Positions 23,801 to 35,204 are shown, numbered from the stretch's first letter. The stretch is 64,000 nt of DNA from Tillandsia leiboldiana (GCA_029204045.2 CM055065.1:46935247-46999246), one strand, 5' to 3'. Translations and numbers: made by a program. The notes: generated by a model from the sequence alone, not told the origin.

Positions 23801-25367
23801 TTGTTCTTTCTCCTTCCTTTCTAGATTCTAGATTCGTGTTGCTCGGGTTCGAGTAGGAGTTTGGGATAGTGTAGTCGGGACTTTGTGTCTGGGACAGGTT
23901 GGGTTAGTTGTGGACTTGTGGGGTTTTGCGGCGACCGCGGATATTGGGCGGTTGACCGGATTTGTACTTGTGCATCAGATTGAGTATTAGATTTTTCCTT
24001 TATTGTTTACTGTTGTATCAGTTTAGGGATCGAGTTTCCCTTTAGTGGATGGGTTTTCGACTTTGATCAGAGTCGTGATCCAGTCCTGCTATATTATGAT
24101 ACATATGATACTGGTTACAGTGATACTTTACTCGTGCGGGTCGCTCCCCTCGAGTGCCACTCCGGAGTAGGCTTTAGACCGTGTTTGGTGCCGGTCAGAC
24201 CGTGTTGGGTTCCGGTCAGTTGGACAGTGGAGATACTGAGTTCGTGAGATTGATGACAGAGCAGGCAGTACCGGGTTTTATACCGGTTCATTTGATTTGG
24301 TTTATTTCAGTCAGATATTTTTATTGTTGCACTCGTGCCTGGGGGCTAAGTGGAGTCTAGTAGCTGTGTTTAGACCAGTGCTAGTGTTGTTGGGAGCCAT
24401 TTGGTTTGACGGTGGTCCCGTGTCGTTGTGAGTATTTTGACCGTTGTGTGAGAGGTTGAGCATCTTGAGTCTATCCGTTCTGAGAGAGAGAGCGTGGATT
24501 TCTACTATAGCCTGCATGAGCCACTATTCGATAGCGAGTTAGTCCGTTTGGACGCCCTACGTAATTCCTGCCCGTCAGCGGGAGGTGGTTGTAGGTGGGC
24601 GCAGGTTTGACTAGACCCGATGTGGCAGTCAGCTCGATTGGGTCGATTGAGCACCTCGTGTGCGAGTGTTGCATATCTTTATCAGAGTTTCCCCATTTGA
24701 GCATTTAGATAGAGGCATGGTAGCTGTTGAGTGTCTCTAGCTTGTTCAGTTTTTACTGCATTAGTTATCTTATGCCTCTAGTGGACTTAGTGGGCAGATC
24801 GTCGGGCCTGACAGTGGTACCCACTGAGAACTCTCTTTTTGATGTAGTTCTCACACCCATTGGGGGTTTTCCTCCTCCCTTTCTTTTCTCTCCTTGTTTT
24901 GCAGAGTCTTAGCGGGTGTTGCTGATTCTGCGGTTGTTGATCGAGGCGAGGGAGTCGCGAGCTAGATACCTACCCGTCGTTGGAGAGTAGCGATACCCCC
25001 TTCAGAGGAGATCTTCAGTAGATTAGTTATTTTATTTCCTCTTTTGAGAGACTGATGTAGTGAGGATATGTTATGTATTGAGAGCCTGTACACTGATGTT
25101 TTATTTGAGATACCTCCCTGTTGAGTTCTGGGTTTTGTATTTGAGGATATTGTATGATTATCATTTTGGGAGACGGACATTGTTGTATTATTTCTAGTTG
25201 TACAGTGGTTGGTTTTAGTCTTACAGCAGATTATTATTTATAACTCTGATATCTATTATTTGTAGTACATTTTCTTGCAGGTTGGACGCTTCGCCTGTGT
25301 AGGGTTTTGCATAGGCGGCGGATCTGTTGGCGAGCCCCGGTCGCAGTTTCGACCCCGGGGCGTGACA
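20840..25367 (+). repeat. 3' LTR of the nested gypsy element (with TRIM inside)
   Basis: 4,528 bp, or 4,050 bp once the 473-bp TRIM and its 5-bp duplication are subtracted, close to the 4,063-bp 5' LTR. Same start and end motifs. CACGTG motifs at 21359, 21391, 21468 and 21495. Confidence 0.93.
21864..22336 (+). mobile_element. TRIM (terminal-repeat retrotransposon in miniature)
   Basis: Two 154-bp LTRs (21864-22017 and 22183-22336), identical base for base, begin TGTGACGCCCCC and end GTCGTTACA. Between them is a 165-bp internal domain with a primer-binding site TGGTATCAGAGCC at 22020-22032 and a purine-rich AAACGGGTGGAGTC just before the second LTR. The 5-bp duplication CTTTC is at 21859-21863 and 22337-22341, and the sister gypsy LTR has the uninterrupted site with a single CTTTC. 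There is no coding capacity, so it must rely on another element's proteins. The LTR includes the CCCACATCGG phrase that I recall from other plant TRIM-like repeats. Confidence 0.96.
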
Positions 25368-25372
25368 TGTAG

Positions 25373-25534
25373 TGTCTTGAGGATAATAAAATTATAATTA
25401 GTAGAGATGTTAAATTTAATGAGAATGCTATGCTTCGCCGAAAGGAGTTGCATGTTCCTTGTGATACAGGTACAGATACAGATGCAGATGCAACAAAGAA
25501 ATTGTTAAGAATTTTGTTTTGGTGTATTTCGTGA
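25373..25534 (+). pseudogene. Copia pol, continuation after the gypsy insertion
   Basis: The frame left at 13645 resumes as CLEDNKIIISRDVKFNENAM, the conserved segment after the copia integrase core (consensus near W...KVIISRDVVFDE). It ends in a TGA at about 25532. The expected reverse transcriptase and RNase H do not follow. Confidence 0.82.
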
Positions 25535-25639
25535 TGCATTTAAGTCTTGAAGATTGAAGATGAAGAATTATGAATCATATACATCAATCTCAAGAAGAAT
25601 GAATTCAAAAGGATCAGGTATGTTTAACTAAATAATTTT

Positions 25640-26640
25640 GGTGATCCGAATACATTCTTGTAGTTTAGAAACACTTGGAATATTTTTCATCGCATAAAAA
25701 TAAAAAACTGGACAAGTTGGATGTTCAGGATCCGGATCAGGGCATTCTAGTCCAGACCCTGAACAGAGTTGAGTTCATGCGTAATTCCAGTCCGGAACAG
25801 TCCCCAGTCAGTCCGGACCCCGAACTATGTGTTTGCTGAAATCGCATGAACAGTACGGATCAGGGAATTCCAGTCCGGACCCCGAACTTATTTTTCTGGA
25901 AAAATTCTGTCTAAAGATGACAGTCCGGATCAGACTAGTCCAGTCCGGATCATCGAGCACGAAAATTCCAGATAAGTTAGTTTTTGATGCTTATCTCTTT
26001 CCGGCCAAAGGTTTCTAACCTATAAATAGACCATTATTTTCATCTTTTAGGGTTAATCCAAATAACGGAGATAATCAAAATCCACATATAGAGAAGAAAT
26101 GAGAACACGATTAATTTCATGTTTCTTCGTCTATATTGATCAATTTGATTCTAGGGTTTCCAAACTTTTATTTCTTGTAGAATCAAATTGATGAATACTT
26201 AGATAGTATTTTCTTATCTATTTTTGATCTAAGTATTTGGAGGATTATCATCACCAACAAAACAACGATTTTCCAAAATCGGCGTGTGGATTCGCGTGGC
26301 CTTGTGGATTCAAGATGCTACCGCTCTCGTGGATTCGGAGTGAGGTACGTTCGTGTGATCGATACGTACTACATTGGTGAAGACCGTGGATTCGACGTTG
26401 GACGTCGTGGATTCGGCGTTGGACGCAAATCGTGGATTCGAGGCGTGTTGTGGAGCGAGCGGAGAAGATCTACTTGGAGCATATGGAAAAGGTTGAGTCG
26501 TAGGGTTACGGTAAATCACCTTGTAAGTGTTTAATCTTAGTGGATTTCGCCATGTTATCAGTCCCGTGGTTTTTTACTCCTGTGACGGAGTTTTCCACGT
26601 AAAATCTTGCGTATATTTTTATTTTCCGCATTAGATTATT
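25640..26640 (+). mobile_element. Probable 3' LTR of the split copia element
   Basis: The segment has a TATA box (TATAAATA at 26021-26028). A block at 25725-25955 repeats AGTCCGGAYC-type motifs many times. An R/U5-like CCGTGGTTTTTTACTCC near 26570 parallels the 5' remnant at 11245. Exact ends are not visible, so limits are approximate. Confidence 0.5.
26021..26028 (+). promoter_or_regulatory. Probable copia LTR TATA box
   Basis: TATAAATA follows the TCCGGA-motif block and precedes a leader-like stretch. Confidence 0.5.
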
Positions 26641-26849
26641 TTTTGACCGCGAGCTTGAGCATCTACGTTGAGATCGCCATGCACCAGTTGGACATCTTCA
26701 CGTACACCAATGGGCTGATCCCCCATAGTGGTGCTCTTTACCGGTAGAGTGGTCTATGCGATCCGTGAGCCCGTTTTATATGGCTGCACCTGAGGGACCG
26801 GGCGATATCGAGCCCCTGTTATGTTCAACAGACCGGGCGATATCTAGCC
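26641..26849 (+). mobile_element. Gypsy LTR fragment, left part, split by a second LTR
   Basis: Phrases such as TTCACGTACACCAATGGGCTG and a GACCGGGCGATATC repeat match the middle of other large gypsy LTRs in the window (compare 63550-63680). It continues at 30819. The 5' half of this LTR is missing; the junction with the copia LTR is approximate. Confidence 0.6.
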
Positions 26850-27479
26850 TGTAAGACCCGCCCTTTTATTTTGGTATTTCGTTTTCCTTTCTACTTCACT
26901 GCTAGCGGTCCGGTGGAGGAGTTACTAATTCGCGTTTTCTGGGCAGTCAGTCGGGGTCTGCGGGTATTTTTAGATGCTAAAGCTCGCAATCCGGGGAACG
27001 GTGGCGCGATCGGATTCGAATTCCAACCCCGGGATCTCCCAGAATTTAATTTTGAAGTTTTGCGATCTTTTGGACGCTCCGGGATCCGCGCGGGCGATCT
27101 GCACGATTATCGAGGTAACCTGAACCCTTTTTCATTTGCCTTTTGATGGACTAGGGCGTGATTTGGGTCTGAGCCTTTTTCCTTTTTGACCTTCGTGCTT
27201 CGAGGCATTAGGGCAGACGCGTTGCGATCAAAAGAAAGAGGAAAGACGGAGGAGAGAAAGGGGAACCCGACCCTCTTTCGCTCGCGCTTCAGCCTATCGG
27301 CGCGGAGTTCCAGCGTGGAGATCCAGATCCAGAGAGAATGGCGGGGACTTGCCTGTCTGTGGGTTGATCGGGCGAAGGTGGACGATCCTCTCATTCCTCT
27401 TCCTACAGCGGATCTAAGGTGAGTAGTTTTCAAGGTTTCGTTGTGGTTCTTTGGTTTTTAGTTGGTCATTCTTTTCGCG

Positions 27480-29375
27480 GTGAAAACGCCGCCGCCGCTG
27501 TCCTTAGGGCCGCCGCGCGGGGCTACCCGCAGGTGCACCTTGCGGGCTGGTGCCGCGCAGGCTGCCTGCAGGCGGCGCGCCGCACGGCAAGGGCCACCGC
27601 GCAGCGCTAACCGCAGGCAGCGCGCCGCGCGGCAGGGCGCCGCACGGGGCTGCCTGCAGGCAGCGCGCCGCGCGGCAAGGGCCGCAGCGCGGGGCTGCCC
27701 GCAGGCGCGCCGCGCGGGCTGGTGCCGTGCGGGCCGCCTGCAGACTGCCCCGCGCGGCGGCCCTAGCCGCGCGGGGGTGCCGCGCGGGCCGCCTGCAGGC
27801 TGCGTGCCGCGCGGCAAGTTCCGCCGCGCGGGGCTGCCCGCATGCAGCGCGCCGCGCGGCAGGGCGCCACGCGGGGCTGCCTGCAGGCAGCGCACCGTGC
27901 GGCAAGGGCAGCCGCGCGGGGCTGCCCGCAGGGGCACCGCGCGGGCTGGTGCCGCGGGGGCCCCCTGCAGGCTGCGCGGCGCGCGGCAGGTGCCGCCGCG
28001 CGGGGCTGCCCGCAGGCAGCGCGCCACGCGGCAGGGCACCGCGCGGGGCTGCCTGCAGGCAGCGCACCGCGCGGCAAGGGTCGCCGCGCGGGGCTGCCCG
28101 CAGGCGCGCCGCGCAGGCTGGTGCCGCACTGGCCGCCTGCAGGCTACGCGCTGCGCGGCAGGTGCCGCCGCGCGGGGCTGCCCGTAGGCAGCGTGCCACG
28201 CGGTAGGGCGCCGCGCGGGGCTGCCTGCAGGCAGCGCACCACGCGGCAAGGGCCGCCGCGCGGGGCTGCCTGCAAGCGCGTCGCGCGGGCTGGTGCCGTG
28301 CGGGCCGCCTGCAGGCTGCGCGCCACGCGGCAGGTGCTGCCGCGCGGGGCTGCCCGCAAGCAGCGCGCCGCGCGGCAGGGCGCCGCGCGGGGCTGCCTGC
28401 AGGCAGCGCACCGCGCGGCAAGGGCCGCCGCGCGGGGCTGCCCGCAGGGGCGCCGCGCGGGCTGGTGCCGCGCGCGCCGCCTGCAGGCTGCGCGCCGAGC
28501 GGCAAGTGCCGCCGCGCGCCGCTGCCTGCAGGCAGCGCGCCGCGCGGCAGGGCGCCACGCGGGGCTGCCTGCAGGCAGCGCACCGTGCGGCAAGGGCAGC
28601 CGCGCGGGGCTGCCCGCAGGCGCGCCGCGCGGGCTTGTGCCGTGCGGGCCCCCTGCAGGCAGCGCGCCGCGCGGCAGGTGCCGCCGCGCGGGGCTTCCCG
28701 CAGACAGCGCGCCGCGCGGCAGGGCGCCGCGCTACAGGGCGCCGCGCGAGGCTGCCTGCAGGCAGCGCACCGCGCGGTAAGGGCCGCCGCGCGGGGCTGC
28801 CCGCAGGCGCGCCGCGCGGGCTGGTGCCGCACTGGCCGCCTGCAGGCTGCGCGGCAGGTGCCGCCGCGCGGGGCTGCCCGTAGGCAGCGCGCCACGCGGC
28901 AGGGCGCCGCGCGGGGCTGCCTGCAGGCAGCGCACCGCGCGGCAAGGGCCGTCGCGCGGGGCTGCCCGCAAGCGTGCCGCGCGGGCTGGTGCCGCACGGG
29001 CCGCCTGCAGGCTGCACGCCGCGCGGCAGGTGCTGCCGCGCGAGGCTGCCCGCAGGCAGCGCGCCGCGCGGGGCTGCCTGCAGGCAGCGCACCGCGCGGC
29101 AAGGGCCGCTGCGCGGGGCTGCCCGCAGGCGCGCTGCGCGGGCTGGTGCCGCGCGCGCCGCCTGCAGGCTGCGCGCCGCGCGGCAAGTGCCGCCGCGCGG
29201 GGCTGCCCGCAGGCAGCGCGCCGCGCGGCAGGGCGCTTCGCGGGCCGCCTGCAGGCAGCGCGCCGCGCGGCAGGGGCTGGTGCCGCGCGGCGCCGCCCAC
29301 AGTCGAGCCGCGTCGCGCGGGTTGGGGCCGCGCGGGGCCGTTCGCTGGGGTTGTGCGCGCCGCACGGGTTGGTGC
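27480..29375. repeat. GC-rich minisatellite with about 172-bp higher-order unit
   Basis: The array is built from subunits of about 43 bp (variants of GCCGCGCGGGGCTGCCCGCAG plus CAGCGCGCCGCGCGGCAGG). The phrase GGCTGGTGCCG marks every fourth subunit; from 27942 to 28631 it recurs every 171-174 bp, with 157-187 bp elsewhere. The array is extremely CpG rich and almost free of A/T stops. Open frames of more than 600 codons therefore run on both strands; they are by-products, since a 43-bp period changes frame each unit. The repeat sits in the U3-to-leader part of the LTR. Confidence 0.92.
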
Positions 29376-30324
29376 CGTGCGGGAAACTTCGCCGCGTGGA
29401 GTTTGGTGGTTGTGTTGGTCGTCCACTTGCGGTTTTGAGTCGGTGTCGGCGTTCGGGTCTTCTAGTCTTAACTTACTCTTGTTCCTTCAGGGGTGCGGGA
29501 CGTCGTAAGCTCGGCAGGCGCACATCACGGACGAGTTGAACGCCGGGCGACACGCACGAGGTGGGTACATTTTCAGGGATTTTGGGAATGGGCATAAAAG
29601 GATAGAAATAACATGTTTGGGCAAAGGTGAACAGTAAGTGACTATCTGATTATATTACTAACCCTGTTACACTGTTTTTACTTATATGATCGATTATGTG
29701 GCTCTTGATTGCTACACACACACCGGCGGTTTGGCCACCGCAAGGGTGTGCTTTTCTGGAAAAGTGGTACGTTGACCCGTGTACCCCACGTGACGGTGAC
29801 ATAATGGGGGCCCTCGTGGGTGGGGGGTGTGAGCGGTGATGCCGAGGCGGGTGCTCGGCGGCCTAGGCAGGTGCTCGGCCGGGTTTCCGAGATAGGTGCT
29901 CAGTGTGGTTGCCGGGAAGGGTGCCCGGTTTTTTATTGGTACAGGGTTTGGTCACTGTTGGTTGTACATTGAGGAGGGTGGTTCCTCTGGTTACTGTGGT
30001 TTGCCTTACTTTTAGCCCTTTCTGCATTTTTACGTTATTTCTAGTCACTGACTTCCCACTCCATGACAGGGTCATCCAGGGGCGAGTGCTAGGGCGTTGG
30101 TGAGGCCGCGTGGGCGATCTTCTGGCCCTTAGAGGCTTCAGATACTGTTTACTTTACTGTCCTTGTTCATTTTATTACTCATGATAGCTAGATGTGGATT
30201 GCGATACCCCCGTGGGATCGATGTGGATGTTGGGCTATTGGTATATCTTTTGGATGAATGTCAGTATTATTTCTCTACTTGGCCGTTTTCAAACTACAAA
30301 TAAGAAACAAGGAAATTGTTGCGA

Positions 30325-30545
30325 AAACCGTTTTAAAAATATGGGTGTCGTGTGGGCACCGTTTTCAAACTCTGTGGATTTATGTGTTTTCGAAAATGGC
30401 TTATTAAAACCTGGCACCGGGTGGGTGCCGTTTTCAAACTCTGTGGGTTTATGTGATTTTGAAACTGATTTTACCAAACCTCGGTGTTGGGTGGACACCG
30501 CTTCAAAACCCTGTGATTTTATCCTTTCAAAAACAGTCGGCCCCT
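30325..30545 (+). repeat. Tandem repeat, about 70-bp unit, three copies
   Basis: Three copies of a unit containing GTGGGTGCCGTTTTCAAACTC and GTGGGTTTATGTG lie in the 3' part of the LTR, with copies starting near 30347, 30419 and 30489. The copies have diverged by scattered substitutions. Confidence 0.8.
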
Positions 30546-30818
30546 TTATCACTTGTGGAATGATAGTGGTATGTGTTTAATGATTGTTGCTTGTGAGGGG
30601 ACTCGTTCTAATGTGGTTAAATAGTGAATGAAATAGATTTTGTAGTCAGGACGCCGTGCATATACAAAGAAGATTATGCCCGTTTGCAGAGTGAATTTGT
30701 ATATGCGGCGGGTCTGGGCGCGCACCGGGGAAGATTGGTTTCAAAAAAAAAATAATACGGTGATTTTGGGAGCGTTGGTGGCTCTCTTTCCGCGCATTTA
30801 AACTCCCGGGGCGTGACA

Positions 30819-31545
30819 GTGCCCTTGTTATATTCAGCAGATCGGGCGATATCGAGCCCCTGTTATATTCAGAAGACCGGGCGATATTGAGCCCTTTGAT
30901 AGTCATCAGGTGTGGGGTTCATGTCAGATTTGGTTTGACACTAGCGTGAGGTCCTAGTGACCAACAGTGGCATATAGTTGGGTATATCTGTTTACGGTTA
31001 TGTTGGTGCATGATTATGGCATATAGTTGGGTATACCTGGTTACTATTATGTTGACAGTTACTTTTCCCGTTATTACAGTTGACACATATAAGTATATAT
31101 ACCTGCTTTCATACCTTCTTTCATATCTGCTTATATATTTGCTATATACTTGCGTTATATTGCTTTTGTATTGCTTTACTGCTCTTCACCCACTGAGATA
31201 CATTCAGTTGTGTCTCACACCCCTGGGTGACTTCCTGCAGGTCGATCGGGTAGTGAGCATTAGGACGATCTGTGAGGATACTGCGATAGTATTGTCCCTT
31301 GACAGTTGCATATTCTAGGTTATTCCAGTTATTTTGATTATAACAGGTTTGTGACATTAGTATTACTGGATTTTCTGTAGTAAATGTTTAATTCTTTATG
31401 CTCTTACTTGTTAGTTATACTTTACGTAGTAAGTGTTGTTCTTGCCTAGCCGAGTGTGTGTCGAAGAGACCTTGGTTTTGGACAGGGAATCTCCGATACG
31501 CGTGGCGGATCTAGTCGCGTCCTGGGGTTATATTTTGAACTTTGA

Positions 31546-31605
<60 letters not shown>

Positions 31606-31633
31606 GACTGCTTTTAAAACCCAGGGCGTGACA
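30819..31633 (+). mobile_element. Gypsy LTR fragment, right part (3' end)
   Basis: It continues 26641-26849 after the second LTR, beginning in the same GGGCGATATCGAGCC repeat, and ends CCAGGGCGTGACA. It is directly followed by LINE-derived sequence. Confidence 0.65.
31546..31602. repeat. Homopolymer junction, T17 followed by A40
   Basis: Seventeen T residues are followed immediately by about forty A residues, near the 3' end of the LTR. The arrangement is self-complementary. Confidence 0.9.
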
Positions 31634-33850
31634 CAAACTGACAGAATTTAACAGCTCCTTTCACCTTGGAGGAGATTAGGGGAGCGACTTTCCAGCTCAA
31701 TAAGGACAAAGCACCTGGACCTGATAGGTTCCCATTAAGTTTCTATCAAACTTTCTGGAAAACAGTGAAGGACGATATCTGGAGGATTTTTTCGGAGATA
31801 CACGAGGGCAATTACTTCTCTGGACCCATTGATTACACCTACCTGTGCCTGATCCCCAAAAAAGACGAAGCTTTGAAAGCTAACGACTTTCGACCGATAA
31901 GTCTTTTGAATAGAAAATAATTTCTAAAGTCTTGGCTAATAGACTGGCGCCGATCCTGCACAACCTAATTTCTCACACCCAATTTGCATTTTTGAAAGGA
32001 AGGAATATCTCCAACGCCTTCGCGACGCCTTGCGAACTATTAAGATGGTGCAATAGATCCAAGACCGAGGGAGTTGGGGTCAAAGTTGACTTTGAAAAGG
32101 CCTTTGACAAGCTGAACTGAGCATATCTCCGCAAGATAATGATTTAGTGGGGTTTTGGCGAAAAATGGTGCGGGTGGATTCAGCAGTGTGTAGAGAATGC
32201 TAAATTAGCGATACTTATCTTCTGCCCAAAATGGGGTTATGAACTTATAATCATGGAATCGACTCGATCATCAGATTTGGTGAGCCAACGAAGTGGATTA
32301 AAAGTAAGAAGGGGGTAAGGCAGAGGGACCCGCTCTCCTTATACCTCTTCCTGATGGTGGTTGAGTGCCTAGCACGAATGACGGACTTGGTCTACCTCTG
32401 TCAGATAGGATCCTGAAAAAGGATGATTGGCGAGGAGCTCTCGATTGAGTTCAAAGAAGGATTGATGGTTGGCAGGCCAAGCTTCTCTCTCGAGGTGGCA
32501 GGCTTAAATTGGTCAATGTTGTTCTAACCAACTACCCCTCTACCTTCTATCTGTGTTCAAGGTACCGGAATGGGTTATCAAGCGAATCGACGCACTTAGA
32601 AGGGACTATTTCTGGGCTGGAGGATTAAAAGAAACAGAGAGGGTGCGTGGAAAAACATGTGTAGGAGTAGGGATGAAGGCGGACTAGGCATTCTGGACCT
32701 AGCCACGATGAACGACGCCTTACTTACTAAATGGTGGTGGCGACTATCCATGGCTCCGGAGCTCTAGTGGAGTAAACTTATTAGATCGCTTTACTACTCC
32801 AGGAGAACACCTTTGTGGGAAGGATGTTCTTTTAGGCCAACCCCACAATGGTGAATGAATATTCTTAGCACCAAGGAGATTTTTAAATAGGGGGTGTCCT
32901 ACGTGCTAGGCAATGGAAGACTGATACATCTCTGGAGGGACAGATGGTGCGGAGAGATGACTCTGCATTCTCTTTTCCCTGACATTTTTGAAGCATTAGA
33001 AGATAAAAAGGTACGAATATGTGAATGTATCGGTAGTAACGGATGGGACTGGAGAAAGATTCTGCGAGGCTGCGGGTTGAGTGGGGTAACCGGCACTAAT
33101 CGCATCCTCGAATTCAAAGATTTACTAGAGGGTGTTACGATCGGACAAGGGATTGACAGAGTGATTTGACGCTGGAGCTCCAAGGAAGGCTTTACCGTAA
33201 AATCTACTTACTCGATGCTTAGGGATGGGGTCTAAGGGACATTTGCACCACTAATATTTGGAATTTAAGTCTACTAATTAAAGTTCAGATTGTTGTTTGG
33301 CTGGTCCTCAAGAAGCGGTTTCTCACGGCTGACAACCTTGTAAAAAGGGGGTGGACGAGGAACATTCTGTGTATACTATGTGGTACGGATCCTGAATCGG
33401 TGGACCATCTTTTTTTGAAATGTATCTACACGAGATTCATGACGTGGACGGCTTTATCGGGTTTGGACGGTGAGGAATCCGGCAACGATGTCAGATGGAT
33501 TTAGGAATTGAGGTCGGCAAGTGATGAGTCCAGATTACTAAAAAAAAATCTTATTGGCCAGGCAGCCATTTGGTAGGTGATTTGGGCTGCTAGGAACAAA
33601 GTAATTTTTCAACACTCTAGTACTGACCCCCTTTTCACTGTCTGCTGGGTTAAAAGGTTGATTACGGACTGAAGGTTGATCGGAGGGCTGCCTGGTGGGC
33701 ATGATCGTTCTCTATAACTGTCCTGTCCTGTAATTTTTTTTTTTTTCGAAAAAGAGAGAAATCGTGTTGTCTCACTTTTGTTGCTCAATTTAATTTTCTA
33801 ATGAATAAAAGCAGATAGCATGCTATTTTTTCTAAAAAAAATAAATAAAT
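31634..33850 (+). pseudogene. 5'-truncated L1-type LINE, reverse transcriptase and C-terminal zinc region
   Basis: The start reads LTAPFTLEEIRGA...NKDKAPGPDRFP, the family's AF..DKAPGPDG region, and continues to CLIPKKDEA and NDFRPISLLN. After a frameshift near 31915 come LANRLAPIL, GRNISNAF and VDFEKAFDKLN (the polymerase motif usually ends DRVNW). The catalytic YADD region is missing. Later segments match WQAKLLSRGGRLKLVN, GNGRLIHLWRDRWCG and a C-terminal LCGTDPESVDHLFLKC zinc motif (zf-RVT). Frames are broken by stops at 31918, 32118 and 33167. A T-rich stretch, AATAAA and an A-rich tail occur at 33730-33850. The 5' endonuclease is absent. The element cannot move by itself. Confidence 0.88.
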
Positions 33851-34850
33851 TATGTATGTTTTTAACTAAATTATATTGATGAAAGTTTACAATTCGAGAA
33901 AAAACCATTAAAACATATGAACTTTTTAAAGTTAATTAAATGTTTATTTACTCGTAAATAATTTTCATGAGGTTGAAAATAATTTTCAATTGAACTGAAG
34001 TTCGGGTGATTTTTTTTTTTTCTAACACTTTTTGTGTGAGAGTAAACAAATGATTTTAAAACTATAATTTTCTTATTTTGTAATTTACTTTATTGAAAAA
34101 TTTCACATGGGCACATAAAAGAATGAAAAATATATATATATAACAGCTAATTTTTTATTATTTTTTTCAATCTCTTTTTCGCGGTTAACTTCAACATTAT
34201 TGGGGCAAAGTTAATTATGGTGTTTTAAAAAAATAAAATCACGGATGAATTTAATTTACGAAAAATTAAATAACGAAAATAAAAAATTTACCGTCAAAAA
34301 TAATTTTAGCCTTTTCCATTTTTGTGGGATGATTGCACTTTGCTCCCAACATTTTTCTAAATCTTTCATTTTGGTCACCAACCCCTCCTTTTTTTTTTCT
34401 CGTCTTTCTTTCTAATTAGGTCTCTAACATTTTGTTCGTGTTTCAATTAAGTCTTTGCAGTTAAAAAATACTATTAATTCTAATTAAATAATTGTTATGT
34501 AGCAAAATTTGACGCTAATAAATACTGCAAAATATAATTAAAATAAAAATTAAGATATTTTTTGGATGTCAGAATAAATAATCTCATATGAAAAAATATT
34601 TTTATGATTACAAATTAGAATTTTAATGTTTTTGCTCATTAAATAATATTTTAATATTTATATTTTAAAAAAATAATATATTTTATCTACGAAATAGTTT
34701 ATCTTATTGGAAAAAATAATTTGTAGACTAAATATCGTATTCATTCTAAATATTTGAATTACAATATTTTTTAAATAAAGTAAAATAAATATTAAATAAA
34801 ATATTTATGTATTCAAATAGGCCTAAAAGCTAGGGAATTGAGTGATAAAG
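33851..34850. other. AT-rich non-coding sequence
   Basis: No gene, RNA or element boundary is recognisable in this kilobase. It is rich in A and T runs and has no long open frame. Confidence 0.5.
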
Positions 34851-35204
34851 TTACAAAAACAAAACAAAAAAAAAAAAAAACGAAAAAAAAAAAAAAAAAG
34901 AAAAAGAAAAAGGGTTTGAGACGGAAATAAGGAAAAGGTTAGGTACCATTTTGTGGATAACCTCGAAACAAACAAAATTCGCTGCATTATGAGAATTTTC
35001 CAGCGCACTAATAATAGACGCAGGATTTCTGGTGATCTGGATCTCATTATTCGACCGATGCGGCGCGCGGGAATCCGAAGCAATTTTCCCGCGCATGCCA
35101 AATGTTGGAACGTCCTCATTACGACACGTGTCAATTTCTAGGACAAGGACCATGCTGTTGCCTGTGTGGATGCTGAGAGCAACATTGCTCCTTGGAAGTG
35201 GTGA
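34851..35204. other. Unassigned segment beside an A-rich purine tract
   Basis: Poly-purine tracts at 34863-34912 are followed by about 290 bp of more balanced composition that differs from its AT-rich surroundings. Open frames exist on both strands (100 codons on minus from 35153; 62 on plus from 34953) but neither shows a known motif. A GTGAGT resembling a splice donor is at 35201. It could be a captured gene fragment; I cannot identify it. Confidence 0.3.

Larger units (their letters stand above)
13646..25367 (+). mobile_element. Full Ty3-gypsy Del/Tekay-type retrotransposon, nested in copia pol
   Basis: Two long LTRs in direct orientation flank a 3.1-kb internal domain. The target duplication TGTAG is at 13641-13645 and 25368-25372. 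Removing the element and one duplication restores the copia integrase frame. The internal domain keeps recognisable but stop-ridden gag, reverse transcriptase/RNase H and chromodomain pieces; most of the integrase is absent. LTRs of about 4 kb and a terminal chromodomain point to the Tekay/Del chromovirus clade. The first 270 bp of the two LTRs differ at roughly a dozen sites, so the insertion is not recent. Confidence 0.93.
26850..30818 (+). mobile_element. Second gypsy LTR (probably solo), inserted in an older LTR
   Basis: It starts TGTAAGACCCGCCC and ends CCGGGGCGTGACA, 3,969 bp. It splits a repeat of about 35 bp (GGGCGATATCGAGCC units) in the flanking LTR. The flanking pentamers TAGCC and GTGCC are imperfect copies of the expected GAGCC, so the target duplication has probably mutated. 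No internal domain is attached. It carries the GC-rich minisatellite. Confidence 0.72.

Noticed and set aside
13646..25367. Calling the gypsy element a LARD (large non-autonomous derivative)
   Set aside because: The LTR and internal sizes would fit, but recognisable gag, reverse transcriptase and chromodomain relics show it derives directly from a Del/Tekay element.
27458..29508. Very long open frames on both strands (635 and 640 codons on minus, up to 347 on plus)
   Set aside because: They translate a GC-rich minisatellite that lacks A/T-rich stops. The 43-bp subunit shifts frame each repeat, and the residues are low-complexity Ala/Arg/Gly/Pro on both strands.
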